This document shows positions 54,083-63,791 of a stretch of DNA of 64,000 nt, one piece after another. The translations under genes were made by a program, and so were the position numbers. Source of the stretch: Glycomyces dulcitolivorans (GTDB taxonomy: Bacteria; Actinomycetota; Actinomycetes; Mycobacteriales; Micromonosporaceae); the NCBI RefSeq assembly GCF_003265355.1, contig NZ_QFRW01000331.1:1-64000 (forward strand), written 5' to 3'. How positions within the stretch are numbered: position 1 is the first letter of the stretch; every line of letters begins with the position of its first letter. Under the pieces are notes generated by a model, which ran no database searches, was not told where the DNA came from, and worked only from the letters and a program-made list of their open reading frames with translations.

Positions 54083-54955
54083 TCAGCGCGCGTGGGCGGC
54101 GCGGAGCTCGCGGATGAGGGCGCGGACCGGCAGTGTCCGGGCGAGGGCGGGGGTGGTGACGTAGCCCAGGTGCCGGGTCGGGGCGGTCGAACCCAGATCG
54201 GTGACGCTCACGCCCTCGGGCGGCGCGGCGAGCGTCAGGTGCGGCATCACGGCCATGCCGATGCCCGCGGCCACCATGGACAGTACGACGCTGTCGTCCT
54301 CGACCATGATGCGGCGCTCGGGGAGCCAGTCCTGCTCGGTCCACCACCGCCGGGTGTAGCTTGAGCAGTTCTCGGACCAGTCGAGCAGCGGCAGCCGGCG
54401 CGGGTCGGCCGCTTTGGCGGGGGCGGCGAGCAGGTACCGCTCCTCGTAGAGCCGGTTGAAGATCAGGCCGTCCGGGACGGTCGAGGTCGGCGGGACGGTG
54501 GTGATCCCCAGGTCGGCGTTGGCGTCGAGCACTTCTCCGGCGCTGCCGCGGCCGACGTCGCGGACGATGCTCACCTGCGGGTGGAGCCCGGGATGCAGGG
54601 CGGCGAGCCGGTCGAGGACCTCGGGCAGCAGCCCGGCCGCCGCGGAGCGGAACGCGGCGATCCTGACCGTCCCGGTGACCGTCCGCTCGGCCGCGCCGCG
54701 GGTCTCGGAACCCATCGAGTCGAGGAGGCGGAGGATGTGCCGGGCCTGCGTGCTCGCCCGGAGTCCGGCGTCGGTGGCGCGGGCGCCCTGGCGTCCGCGT
54801 TCGAACAGCACCGCCCCGAGTTTGCGCTCGCTCCCCCGCACCGCGTGCGAAACGGCCGACTGGGTCATGCCCAGCCTCGCGCCCGCGCGGGTGAAGCTCT
54901 GCTCCTCGGCCACGGCGACCAGGACGCGCAGTTCGTTGGGGGAAAGGTCGCTCAC
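54083..54955 (-). CDS. LysR-family transcriptional regulator
   Basis: The 290-residue protein has a winged helix at 1-65 (LSPNELRVLVAVAEEQSFTR, AGARLGMTQSAVSHAVRGSE) and a periplasmic-binding-like effector domain (GTVRIAAFRSAAAGLLPEVL, VVLSMVAAGIGMAVMPHLTL). It is divergent from the NADP-dependent oxidoreductase at 55096 with a 140-base gap. Control of that gene is the expected arrangement, although no clean T-N11-A site was picked out. Confidence 0.93.
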   Translation of the reverse strand: MSDLSPNELRVLVAVAEEQSFTRAGARLGMTQSAVSHAVRGSERKLGAVLFERGRQGARATDAGLRASTQARHILRLLDSMGSETRGAAERTVTGTVRIAAFRSAAAGLLPEVLDRLAALHPGLHPQVSIVRDVGRGSAGEVLDANADLGITTVPPTSTVPDGLIFNRLYEERYLLAAPAKAADPRRLPLLDWSENCSSYTRRWWTEQDWLPERRIMVEDDSVVLSMVAAGIGMAVMPHLTLAAPPEGVSVTDLGSTAPTRHLGYVTTPALARTLPVRALIRELRAAHAR

Positions 54956-55095
54956 CGGGCGAACCTAGCCCCTCGCGCGCCCTCGCGGCAACCGCGGGAC
55001 GCCGACACGGCTTCCATGAGCACCGCTCATGCAAGCGCCGGTTCCATCCGCGCGGACCTCTGTATACGGCTCCGGACCGCGGGTAGACATGCGGC

Positions 55096-56085
55096 ATGAC
55101 CGATCGCATGACGTACATCCACCTCGTCAACCGGCCCGGCGGCTTCCCCTCGGCCGGCGACTTCGCCTTCCTGGACGCTCCCCTGCCGAGGGTCCAACCG
55201 GGCACCGCCCTGGTCGAGAACCTGTACGTGTCGGTCGACCCGTACATGCGCCAGCTCATGGACGACGGCTGGGACCTGCACGCGCCCTTGGAGGGCCGGT
55301 CGCTCGGTCGGGTCGTCGCCTCCGCAGAAGACCGGCTGGCGGTCGGCGACGTCGTCCGGCACCGCAACGCCTGGCGCACCCACGCGCTGGTCCGCCCCGA
55401 GGACGTCCAGCCGGTGCTCGAATCCCCGGGCGTCCCGCTCAGCGCGCACCTGGGCCTCCTCGGCAACGGCACGGGCCTGACCGCGTACGTCGGCCTCACC
55501 CGGATCGCGGACCTGCGTCCCGGTGAGACCGTGTACATCTCGGCCGCCGCGGGCGGCGTCGGCACCGCGGCAGGGCAGATCGCGCGCCTGCTCGGCGCCG
55601 GGCGCGTCATCGGCAGCGCCGGCTCCCCCGCGAAGGTCCGCCACCTCGTCGACGACCTCGGTTTCGACGCCGCCTTCGACTACCACGACGGCCCGGTCGG
55701 CGACCGGCTGGCGAAGGCCGCGCCCGAGGGCATCGACGTCTACCTGGACAACGTCGGCGGCGACCACCTTGAAGGTGCGATCGCGAACCTGCGCGAGTTC
55801 GGGCGCATCGCCTGGTGCGGAGCGATCTCCGGCTACAACGGCGAACCGTCGCAGCTGCGCAACTTCGACGAGGTCATGGGCAAGAGCCTCAGGGTCCAGG
55901 GGTTCATGGTGCGGCACCACCTGGACGCTCGCGAGGAGATGGAATCGCGGCTCGTACCGCTCCTCCAGCGCGGGGAGATCGTCAGCGACGAGACGATCGT
56001 GGACGGCTTCGAGAACACCGTGTCGGCGTTCCTCGGCATGCTCCGCGGCGAGAACACCGGCAAGATGCTGGTGCGCCTCCGGTAG
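55096..56085 (+). CDS. NADP-dependent medium-chain oxidoreductase (CurA/leukotriene-B4-dehydrogenase type)
   Basis: The 329-residue zinc-free MDR protein shows VSVDPYMRQLMDDGWDLHAP at the substrate domain, LGNGTGLTAYVGLTRIADLR, the nucleotide fold SAAAGGVGTAAGQIARLLGA, and DVYLDNVGGDHLEGAIANLR. Members reduce the double bond of alpha,beta-unsaturated ketones and aldehydes with NADPH. There is no clear ribosome site; an ATG four codons later is an alternative start. Confidence 0.93.
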   Translation: MTDRMTYIHLVNRPGGFPSAGDFAFLDAPLPRVQPGTALVENLYVSVDPYMRQLMDDGWDLHAPLEGRSLGRVVASAEDRLAVGDVVRHRNAWRTHALVRPEDVQPVLESPGVPLSAHLGLLGNGTGLTAYVGLTRIADLRPGETVYISAAAGGVGTAAGQIARLLGAGRVIGSAGSPAKVRHLVDDLGFDAAFDYHDGPVGDRLAKAAPEGIDVYLDNVGGDHLEGAIANLREFGRIAWCGAISGYNGEPSQLRNFDEVMGKSLRVQGFMVRHHLDAREEMESRLVPLLQRGEIVSDETIVDGFENTVSAFLGMLRGENTGKMLVRLR

Positions 56086-56149
56086 GGGCGTGGCGAGATC
56101 GCTCTGGAGCGGGCCGGGTTCGGTCCGAGCAGCAGATCTCGATACCGGG

Positions 56150-56710
56150 TCAATCCAACGCGGCGGCGAGGAGGACTTCGGCGGCCGTGCGGGCCTGGGC
56201 GGCGGCGTCCGGGGTTCCGGAGATCGCGGCGGTGGTCTGGGCTCCCTCGGCGAGGATCGCGAGCTGGGGAGCCAGGGACGCGGGCGCTCCGGCCTCGCGC
56301 ACCAGCTGTGCCACGTACGCCCCGAACGCCTCCTTCTGCTCGCGCACGGTCCGCTGGACCTGCTCGGAGCCGCCGCTCAGCTCGCCGTAGACGTTGATGA
56401 ACGCGCACCCGCGGAAGTCCGGTTCGCGGAACCACGCGTCGAGGAAGTCGAAGACCGCGAGCAGTTTTCCGCGTGCCGTCCCCGCCCGCTCTGCGGTCGC
56501 GGCGATGCCGGCGTTCCAGACCTCGCGTCGGCACTCCAGCACGGCCACGACGAGGTCGTCCTTGGAGGGGAACAGCTTGTAGATGCGCTTGAGCGAGACG
56601 CCGGCCTCGGTGCGGACGGCGTCCATCCCGACGGCCTGCACGCCGCGGGCGTAGAAGAGCCGGTCGGCGGCGTCGACCACCTGTGCCCGGGCTGCGGTGT
56701 CGTCGATCAT
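56150..56710 (-). CDS. TetR-family repressor
   Basis: The 186-residue protein has a helix-turn-helix at about 8-52 (QVVDAADRLFYARGVQAVGM, AGVSLKRIYKLFPSKDDLVV) and a helical effector domain with FDFLDAWFREPDFRGCAFIN, whose Cys could be a sensor. AAGGGG precedes the ATG at 56710. The divergent gap to the hydrolase at 56801 holds two perfect palindromes, so it very likely represses itself and the hydrolase. Confidence 0.93.
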   Translation of the reverse strand: MIDDTAARAQVVDAADRLFYARGVQAVGMDAVRTEAGVSLKRIYKLFPSKDDLVVAVLECRREVWNAGIAATAERAGTARGKLLAVFDFLDAWFREPDFRGCAFINVYGELSGGSEQVQRTVREQKEAFGAYVAQLVREAGAPASLAPQLAILAEGAQTTAAISGTPDAAAQARTAAEVLLAAALD

Positions 56711-56728
56711 ATGGGAACCCCTTGCGAT

Positions 56729-56744
56729 GAGAACGATCGTTCTC
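56729..56744. promoter_or_regulatory. TetR operator, copy 1
   Basis: GAGAACGATCGTTCTC is a perfect 16-base palindrome 19 bases upstream of the TetR ATG. It recurs at 56765. Confidence 0.85.
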
Positions 56745-56752
56745 TAGAGTAG

Positions 56753-57643
<891 letters not shown>

Positions 57644-57649
57644 AACTGA

Positions 57650-57679
57650 GAGATGCCACGGCCTCGGCCGTGGCATCTC
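57650..57679. terminator. terminator between hydrolase and DUF389 genes
   Basis: GAGATGCCACGGCC (57650-57663) pairs perfectly with GGCCGTGGCATCTC (57666-57679), in practice leaving a small CTCG-type loop. It is followed on plus by GTTTCC. It sits between convergent genes. Confidence 0.88.
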
Positions 57680-57711
57680 GTTTCCGTTGCGGGCCTGAAG
57701 GAGCGGTCGGG

Positions 57712-58683
57712 CTACCGGCGCGCGGGCAGGCCGTCGGCCGTGTTCCGGGCGGGCGCCATGAGCCGCAGTTCGAAGCGGCTCCAGACGATCCGCTGCACCA
57801 GGAGCGTCCCGATGCCCGCGATGACCAGGCCCGCGAGGTTGACACCGAGCTGGACCAGGGACGCGCCGACCTCGTGCCAGTGGGCCAGGGCGATCGCGAC
57901 GGCGATGTTCCCGGCGGCGGGGACGGTGGTGACGGAGATGAAGACGCCGACCAGAGCCTGGGACTTGCGGGCGGTCATCGACAGGATCCCGGCGACGCCG
58001 GCGAGGACGGCGACGATGAACGACCACCGGTCGGGGTGGACGATGAAGCTCGTCAGCGGCCGGTCGTCGAGCATGGACGACTCGATCCAGCCGAAACCGC
58101 GGCTGACGGCGGCGCAGGCGAGGGTCACCGCGATCGCGATCGCGAACCCGATCAGCAGCGTCGCCGCCGCCCGGCCGGCCAGTCGCAGGTCCCGTTGCAG
58201 CGCACCGAAGCAGAACGCCGCGACCGGCCCGAAGTCGGGGCCCAGGACCATGGCGCCGACGATGAGGATCGGCTGGTCCAGCAGGGCGCCGATGGCCGCG
58301 ATCTGGACCGCCAGCGCCAGGAACACCAGGTACGACCAGCTCAGCCGGGTCTCGGCCGCGGTGCGGGCGGCGAGCTCCTCCCAGATGACGGCGTCTTCGG
58401 AGTGCCCCGGGGCGGCCTCCTCGGCCGCGTCGGCGCCGTCGGAGATCGTCAGGTCGATCTCCTCGACGGTGATCGCCCCGGTCTCCTTGAGCCCCAGGGC
58501 CCGCAGCTCGGCGAGGACCTCGTTGGCGCCTTCGCGGGCGACGTCGAACTCGACGCAGTCGCCGACGGGATCGACCGCCGCGCCGCTCAGGCGCACCACG
58601 TTCACCACCGCGGGGCACTCGACGGCGACGCGGACGACCGCGTCGGTCGACTCGGTCGGGGAGATGACTCGGACATGCAGCAT
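57712..58683 (-). CDS. DUF389 membrane protein
   Basis: The 323-residue protein has a soluble N-terminal ferredoxin-like part (about 1-95, VEFDVAREGANEVLAELRAL) followed by about six helices. The conserved DUF389 core reads GALLDQPILIVGAMVLGPDF, then GPVAAFCFGALQRD, with IAVAIALAHW downstream. The function of the family is not known. It is transcribed alone and converges on the hydrolase. Confidence 0.88.
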   Translation of the reverse strand: MLHVRVISPTESTDAVVRVAVECPAVVNVVRLSGAAVDPVGDCVEFDVAREGANEVLAELRALGLKETGAITVEEIDLTISDGADAAEEAAPGHSEDAVIWEELAARTAAETRLSWSYLVFLALAVQIAAIGALLDQPILIVGAMVLGPDFGPVAAFCFGALQRDLRLAGRAAATLLIGFAIAIAVTLACAAVSRGFGWIESSMLDDRPLTSFIVHPDRWSFIVAVLAGVAGILSMTARKSQALVGVFISVTTVPAAGNIAVAIALAHWHEVGASLVQLGVNLAGLVIAGIGTLLVQRIVWSRFELRLMAPARNTADGLPARR

Positions 58684-58752
58684 GCAACGGATTCTCTCGC
58701 ATCACGTCCACTCGGTCCGGCCCCGGCATGCCCGCGCCGTCGGGGTTCGGGA

Positions 58753-59508
58753 CTAGAGGTCGGAGCCGCCGGTGGCGTCGATGACCTGACCGGTGGTCCA
58801 GCGGCCCGCCTCGGAGGCGAGGAACAGGACCGGGCCGGTCACATCCGCCGGGAGGCCGACCCGGCCGAGCACGGCTCGGGACGCGGCGGCGGCCTGCGCC
58901 TCGGCGTTGCCGCGCAGCCAGGAGGCGTTGATGTCGGTGTCGATGATGCCCGGGGCGACCGTGTTCACGGTGATCCGGCGGGGCCCGAGTTCCGCTGCGA
59001 GGGCGAGGGTGAACACGTCGACCGCGCCCTTGGTCATGGCGTAGGCGATGCCCTCGGGGAAGGCGATGCGGGTGACGCCCGAGCCGGTGTTGATGATGCG
59101 GCCGCCGTCGGGCATGAGCTCCAGCGCCTTCCGCGTGAGGAAGAACAGCGACTTGGTGTTGACGGCGAAGACGCGGTCGTAGTCGTCCTCGGCGACGGTG
59201 CCGATGCCGCCGGGGGCGCCGATGCCGGCGTTGTTGACGAGGATGTCGAGCGGGGCCCCGCGCAGTTCGGCGGCGACGGCGTCGATGAGGACGCCGGCCG
59301 CACCGGGCTCGGCGAGGTCGGCCTGGACGGTGAAGGCGCTCCCGCCTTCGGCTTCGATCGCTGCGACGGTCTCCTTGGCGGCCTGGGCGTTCCCGCTGTA
59401 GTGCACGGCCACGCGGGCCCCGGCCCCGGCCATCCCGACGGCGATGGCGCGGCCGATGCCCCTGCTGGCGCCGGTGACGAGTGCGGTCTTTCCTGCGAGG
59501 CCGAACAT
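58753..59508 (-). CDS. short-chain dehydrogenase/reductase
   Basis: The ATG at 59508 has AAAGGAG six bases upstream and gives 251 residues. TGASRGIGRAIA (cofactor loop), DILVNNAGIGAPGG, Ser in TGSGVTRIAF and YAMTK (catalytic Tyr/Lys) are all present, as is PGIIDTDI. It is probably NADP(H)-dependent (Ser-Arg after the Ala of the glycine motif, His-Tyr later). It is divergent from a TetR gene with two operator-like sites between them. Confidence 0.94.
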   Translation of the reverse strand: MFGLAGKTALVTGASRGIGRAIAVGMAGAGARVAVHYSGNAQAAKETVAAIEAEGGSAFTVQADLAEPGAAGVLIDAVAAELRGAPLDILVNNAGIGAPGGIGTVAEDDYDRVFAVNTKSLFFLTRKALELMPDGGRIINTGSGVTRIAFPEGIAYAMTKGAVDVFTLALAAELGPRRITVNTVAPGIIDTDINASWLRGNAEAQAAAASRAVLGRVGLPADVTGPVLFLASEAGRWTTGQVIDATGGSDL

Positions 59509-59522
59509 GGCGGCTCCTTTAT

Positions 59523-59536
59523 TGAGCGATCGTTCA
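59523..59536. promoter_or_regulatory. TetR operator candidate before the SDR gene
   Basis: TGAGCGATCGTTCA is a 14-base palindrome with one mismatched pair, 15 bases from the SDR ATG. Its core CGATCG is shared with the site at 59570. Confidence 0.7.
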
Positions 59537-59569
59537 AAAATCATGGCGGGCACGACGCTACCAGATTCT

Positions 59570-59581
59570 TGAACGATCGCT
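59570..59581. promoter_or_regulatory. TetR operator candidate before the TetR gene
   Basis: TGAACGATCGCT carries the same CGATCG centre in the opposite relative orientation to the site at 59523. It overlaps the -10-like TATACAAT (59581-59588), so binding would block RNA polymerase. Confidence 0.65.
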
Positions 59582-59591
59582 ATACAATGGG

Positions 59592-60188
59592 GTGGTGACG
59601 AGAGGCAGACCCAGGTCGTTCGACCGAGACACGGCCCTGGAACAGGCCCTGCGCGTGTTCTGGGAGTACGGCTACGAGCCCGCCTCGCTCGCGGCGCTGA
59701 CCAACGCGATGGGCATCCGGCCCGCCAGCCTCTACGCCACCTTCGGCGACAAGCGCCGCCTCTTCGGCGAGGCCGTCGCCCGCTACCAGGCGACCCACGG
59801 CGCCTTCACCACTGCGGCACTCGTCGAAGAGCCCACCGCGCGCGGCGCGATCGAGCGGATGCTGCGCGAGATCGCCGTCAACTACACCGATCCGGCCCAT
59901 CCGCCCGGGTGCCTGATCATCTCCGGCGCGGTCAACCACCACCCCGACGCCGCCGAGATCGAAGACGACCTGCGGGAGATCCGGCTCCAAGGACGAGCGG
60001 CCATCGCCGAGCGCCTCCGTGAAGGCGTCGTGAACGGTGAGCTCCCCGAGGACACCGACACCGACGCGCTCGCCGAGTACATCGCGGTCGTGGTCCGGGG
60101 CATGTCGCGGTCGGCCCAGGACGGCGCGACCGCCCGGGAACTCGACGCCGTCGCCGACCTGGCCATGAGGGCGTTTCCGCGTCCATGA
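59592..60188 (+). CDS. TetR-family repressor next to SDR
   Basis: The 198-residue protein begins VTRGRPRSFDRDTALEQALR. Its helix-turn-helix is near 10-60 (WEYGYEPASLAALTNAMGIR and ATFGDKRRLFGEAV), and a C-terminal domain contains the Cys-bearing PPGCLIISGAVNHHPDAAE. No ribosome site precedes the paired GTGs at 59592/59595. A TATACAAT element ends only three bases upstream of 59592, so the mRNA may be leaderless. It is the likely regulator of the divergent SDR. Confidence 0.9.
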   Translation: MVTRGRPRSFDRDTALEQALRVFWEYGYEPASLAALTNAMGIRPASLYATFGDKRRLFGEAVARYQATHGAFTTAALVEEPTARGAIERMLREIAVNYTDPAHPPGCLIISGAVNHHPDAAEIEDDLREIRLQGRAAIAERLREGVVNGELPEDTDTDALAEYIAVVVRGMSRSAQDGATARELDAVADLAMRAFPRP

Positions 60189-60234
60189 CCAGGCCGGCGA
60201 CCTGCGTGATTCCGTCGATCCGGGCGACGGTGCG

Positions 60235-60559
60235 CTAACCCCACGGCTCCGCCGGCGGCGGGATCGTGAGGCAGTTGTCCGCACGGTCGAGGTCGCGGCC
60301 GCGGGCGCAGAACTCCATGTCGGCCGACGGCACGGCGTCGTCCGGGATCTGGAAGGCCAAGGCGCCGATCATGGTCGCACCGGCCGCGAGGTCGACCCAC
60401 CCGGAGGCGTCGGCGCTGCTCCACAGGTGGTCGCGCCACTCGTCGTCGGCGACCTGCTCGATCCTGGTGATGGGGTTGGCGGTGCAGGACCCGTAGGGGT
60501 CGATGTTGGCGGGCGAGCAGCAGGCTCAGGGCGAGTAGGGACGGTGGGCGAAGGGACAT
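60235..60559 (-). pseudogene. frameshifted small lipoprotein gene
   Basis: From the ATG at 60559 the sequence reads MSLRPPSLLALSLLLA, a signal peptide. The continuation that looks like protein lies in another frame: CSPANIDPYGSCTANPITRI down to IPPPAEPWG and a stop at 60235-60237. The two meet in the CTGCTGCTC run near 60522-60530, exactly where a lipobox Cys is expected. The good frame has a stop just upstream of the junction. A one- or two-base slip, real or from sequencing, would explain this. Confidence 0.55.
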
Positions 60560-60639
60560 GCGGTTTCCTCGATCTGTCGCTGGGCGTCGCCGCCTTCGCC
60601 CGCCGTGTCGGGGGCGGATCCTCGCGGCCATGCGGAGGA

Positions 60640-60864
60640 CTGCGGTTCGCTGAAGCGATCGACACCTTCCAGGAGGCGGTCCAGTTGGCCCGGCAGGTCG
60701 GCAACCGCTTCTACACGGCCCGAAGCCTCGGCGACACCTACCACGTCTCCGGCGACCGGGCCGCGGCCCGCGAGGCTTGGAGCGAAGCCGAGTCCATTCT
60801 CGACGAAATCCAGCACCCTGCCGTACAACAGGTCCGAGACAAGCTAGCCGGCACCTCCTCATGA
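60640..60864 (+). pseudogene. C-terminal remnant of a TPR regulator (SARP/AfsR type)
   Basis: The plus-strand reading encodes RFAEAIDTFQEAVQLARQVG, RSLGDTYHVSGDRAAAREAW and SILDEIQHPAVQQVRDKLAG. This is the typical last TPR pair and end of AfsR/SARP or NB-ARC-TPR regulators. The upstream frame is low-complexity Gly/Val antisense of the neighbouring gene, and the DNA-binding, nucleotide-binding and earlier TPR parts are missing. No start is apparent. It is a decayed gene end. Confidence 0.6.
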
Positions 60865-60962
60865 GCCCGAACGGATCCCGGATGGACCGTTCGGGACGAC
60901 GGACCGCGGTGGCATCCGGCATTTAGGATCGAAGGTCCGGTACCCGTCGATCGGAGACCTTC

Positions 60963-61502
60963 ATGCGTCGAACACAGCGTCCCCCGCGGCCGAAGCCGAA
61001 CCGCTCCGGATCCGCGGTCATCCTCTCCTTCTCGCTGGCGGCGGTACTCCTCGCTTGCGCGGTCGTCCTGCTCGACGCCGCCGGTCCCGCCAGGGACTCG
61101 GTCGCGGAGATCCTGAGGGGAAACGACGACTTCGGAGTGAACTACCTTCCGGATCTCGACTACATCGTGGGCGTCCGATTCCTCTTCTCGGGCGTCGTCT
61201 ACCTCGTCCTCGCGGTCGCGTTCGCGGCGCTCGCGGTGGCCTCCCGAATCGGGCCGCGGTGGTCGGTCGTGTTCCTGGGAGTGTCCTGCATGGCCGGCAC
61301 CCTCGTAGTCCTCTATCTGACCCTGATCCGTGGCCTTGGACGAAACTTCCCCTACTACGAGCTCGTGAGCATGCTGAAGTCCGCGTCGCCGCCCTGGCTC
61401 GCGCCGACCGAGGGGATCCCCGCGCTCGCAACCTTCTTCGGACTGCCGCTCGTCGGCGTTCTGCTGATCATCCACCGTCTCCGCGACTCCGAGACCGCCT
61501 GA
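60963..61502 (+). CDS. four-helix membrane protein of unknown function
   Basis: The 179-residue protein has a basic N-terminus (RRTQRPPRPKPNR) and four hydrophobic segments (about 17-40, 66-90, 97-118, 153-172). GGAG lies six bases before the ATG. It overlaps the end of the convergent membrane-protein gene by 35 bases. No known domain is recognised. Confidence 0.7.
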   Translation: MRRTQRPPRPKPNRSGSAVILSFSLAAVLLACAVVLLDAAGPARDSVAEILRGNDDFGVNYLPDLDYIVGVRFLFSGVVYLVLAVAFAALAVASRIGPRWSVVFLGVSCMAGTLVVLYLTLIRGLGRNFPYYELVSMLKSASPPWLAPTEGIPALATFFGLPLVGVLLIIHRLRDSETA

Positions 61503-62502
61503 GCGCCTGAGCTCTGCGGGCGCGGACGATCGTGAGCGCGATGCCGGTGGCGGCGAGGAGGATCGCGGCGGCGAACGCCGCGAGGGTCGCGGTGTCGGGG
61601 GTCGTGAACGACTGGCCGCGGAGCGCCTGCCACACCGTGGTCGCGAAGATCCCGAGGTAGCCGATCGCGAACCAGCGGACGATCCCGCCGCGGACGCGGT
61701 CGTCGCGCAGCCAGGTGCGGTGCGCGGCCAGGAGGCTGAGGAGCATCGCCAGTCCGATGAGGACCTGGATGCCGTGCAGGCCGATGAAGTGGGAGACGCG
61801 CAGGTCGCCGCCGGTGGTGGACCAGCCGGTGAGGAACATGCCGTTGCCGTCGGGGTCGCCGACGCCGTGGCCGGCGCTGAGCGGGATCTCGTTCCCGTTG
61901 GCGTCCAACCGGGTCCGGTCATTCTGCTCGGCGACGGCGAGGATGAAGAACGCGGCGAACATGCCGAGGCTCGACAACAGCAGGCCCCACCGGATCACCG
62001 TCGTCACGGCCCGGTCGCCGATGCGCTGGAGCAGGACCAGGATCCCGATGGCGGCGTTGGTGAGGAACAGCAGGGGCACGAAGTCGAACGCGGCCTGGAC
62101 GACCTGGTTCAGGGTGGTGTCGGTGCCGTTGAAGTGGCTGAAGGTGCCCGCCGCTCCTGCGGCGACGACGACGCCGAAGTCGACGAAGCTGACGACCGCG
62201 AACACGGTCCCGATGACCCATCCGGTGCGGCGCAACCGCGTCATGTGGGACAGGAGCCAGGCGAGGCTGAGCGCGTAGGCGAAGAACGCGAAGCCGAACT
62301 TGAACGGCTTGGACCAGACGCTGTCGCCCAGGAGCGTCCGGTCGTCGAAGGGCATCGCGGCGAGGGACACGACGGCGACGAGGCCGCCGAAGATCCCCAG
62401 GGCCACAAGAGGACGGTGCCACCGGCGGCCGCCGTGCGTGAGCGCCGCCGGGGCGACGCGGTCGGCGACGGTGCCGCGGACGGATGAAGGGGTGTCGTTC
62501 AT
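61468..62502 (-). CDS. polytopic membrane protein of unknown function
   Basis: The ATG at 62502 gives 344 residues with about eight helices, such as PLVALGIFGGLVAVVSLAAM, KFGFAFFAYALSLAWLLSHM and WVIGTVFAVVSFVDFGVVVA. A conserved-looking periplasmic loop runs around LDANGNEIPLSAGHGVGDPD and HFIGLHGIQVLIGLAMLL with several His. The His-bearing helices might bind a metal or heme, but no family is recognised. It is transcribed alone. Confidence 0.78.
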   Translation of the reverse strand: MNDTPSSVRGTVADRVAPAALTHGGRRWHRPLVALGIFGGLVAVVSLAAMPFDDRTLLGDSVWSKPFKFGFAFFAYALSLAWLLSHMTRLRRTGWVIGTVFAVVSFVDFGVVVAAGAAGTFSHFNGTDTTLNQVVQAAFDFVPLLFLTNAAIGILVLLQRIGDRAVTTVIRWGLLLSSLGMFAAFFILAVAEQNDRTRLDANGNEIPLSAGHGVGDPDGNGMFLTGWSTTGGDLRVSHFIGLHGIQVLIGLAMLLSLLAAHRTWLRDDRVRGGIVRWFAIGYLGIFATTVWQALRGQSFTTPDTATLAAFAAAILLAATGIALTIVRARRAQALRRSRSRGDGG

Positions 62503-62698
62503 ACCTCGGACGCTACGGAGATCCGCGTCCCTCCACATTGCCGCAGGCCGCCGAATGCGTGGTAGGGCCTGCCTCACCTCACGTCCGCGGATCGACCCCG
62601 TCCCGACTCGCGCCTCCCGAAAGCCGCCCGATCACGGACCCGCTTTGACATCATGTCCGAGATGGACTCAATGTCGGACTCGTGAACAGGGGGAACTC

Positions 62699-63544
62699 GT
62701 GAATGGCAGAGTGATCGGGGCGTTCATAGGGGCGCTCGCAGTGGCCGCGGCGACGGTCGCGACCGCGGGCGGTGCCAGCGCGCAGGACGCACCGCAGGAG
62801 CCGGAATGCGTGGCGATCGCGAGAGGGGCGGCGCTCAAGTACGAGTACGGAGACGCCTGGAGCGAAACCGACGACGACGGCAACGTCAAGACCGAGACCG
62901 TGTCGGGCTTCGTTCCGGTCGGGTTCTGGCCCATCGGCACCTGCTTCACCGCCGCCGCGCTCTCGCACTACCCCGACCAGTACTCGGGGCCGGTGAGGGG
63001 CTTCGATCCGGACCCGGCGTTCGATCCGGGTGAGGAGAACCCCTGCGAGGAACACGCGTGCAGCAATTCCTCGTTCTCGGGATGGGTCTACCCGACGCCG
63101 TCCAACCGGCCGAACGAGCACAAGCAGTTCATCCAGATGACCGCGGCGGACGGAACCCGGGCATGGACCGACAAGCTCGACCTGACCGCGTACGACCGAG
63201 ACGCGTTCCGGCCCTGGACGCTCGACATTCGAGGGGGATGGCTCCAGTACGACCCCGGCCCGCCGCCCGGGCGGGTCTGCGCCGCGACCGCCCCGAAGGA
63301 TTCCAGGGTTTACCGCGAGGACCGGAACCGTTTCGACTACTGGTTCCTGCTGCGGGCGGACGAGTGCTACTCGGTCGTCGAGGACGCGAGATCCGGGACG
63401 TGGGAGCCCGCCGGCTACAACGGCGAGGACTGGGTACAGACGTGGATCGGCGGCACGCAGAAGTGCTTCGTCCGCGTCGACGTGGGCTGGATGGACGTGG
63501 GAGACCTCTCGTTCGGAAGCGCGGACAATCCCTGCACGGAGTGA
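62699..63544 (+). CDS. secreted protein of unknown function
   Basis: The GTG at 62699 (AGGGGGAA upstream) gives 281 residues with a Sec signal (MNGRVIGAFIGALAVAAATV, cleavage near GGASA/QD). The mature protein is rich in Trp, Tyr, Asp and Gly and has eight Cys (for example EPECVA, IGTCFT, NPCEEHACSN, GRVCAA, DECYSV, QKCFVR, NPCTE). This suggests a disulfide-stabilised beta-rich extracellular domain. Family unknown. Confidence 0.78.
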   Translation: MNGRVIGAFIGALAVAAATVATAGGASAQDAPQEPECVAIARGAALKYEYGDAWSETDDDGNVKTETVSGFVPVGFWPIGTCFTAAALSHYPDQYSGPVRGFDPDPAFDPGEENPCEEHACSNSSFSGWVYPTPSNRPNEHKQFIQMTAADGTRAWTDKLDLTAYDRDAFRPWTLDIRGGWLQYDPGPPPGRVCAATAPKDSRVYREDRNRFDYWFLLRADECYSVVEDARSGTWEPAGYNGEDWVQTWIGGTQKCFVRVDVGWMDVGDLSFGSADNPCTE

Positions 63545-63791
63545 GCGCCGCGACTCCCCTGCCTCACCTCGGTGCCTGGAAGCCGCCGATCTCCTGTCCA
63601 TGCACCCGACCGTAACGGCCCCCGGGAACGGCCACAAAATGTTGATTTGTGCAACGGGGGGCGGTCTGGACTCTCCGCGAAAAATCTCGGGACGGGACCC
63701 ATCCGCGGCCGCCTCGGCGCCGAATCACGGGTATGGCAAGGACGCCGCGCGCGTCTGCCCTCCATACGCCCAACGGAAAAGGGAGTCTGCA

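Noticed and set aside
63729-63734. GGGTAT before the DUF4383 gene as a SigB-type -10 element
   Set aside because: No matching GTTT -35 element at the expected 13-15 base distance could be found, so the promoter class is not supported.
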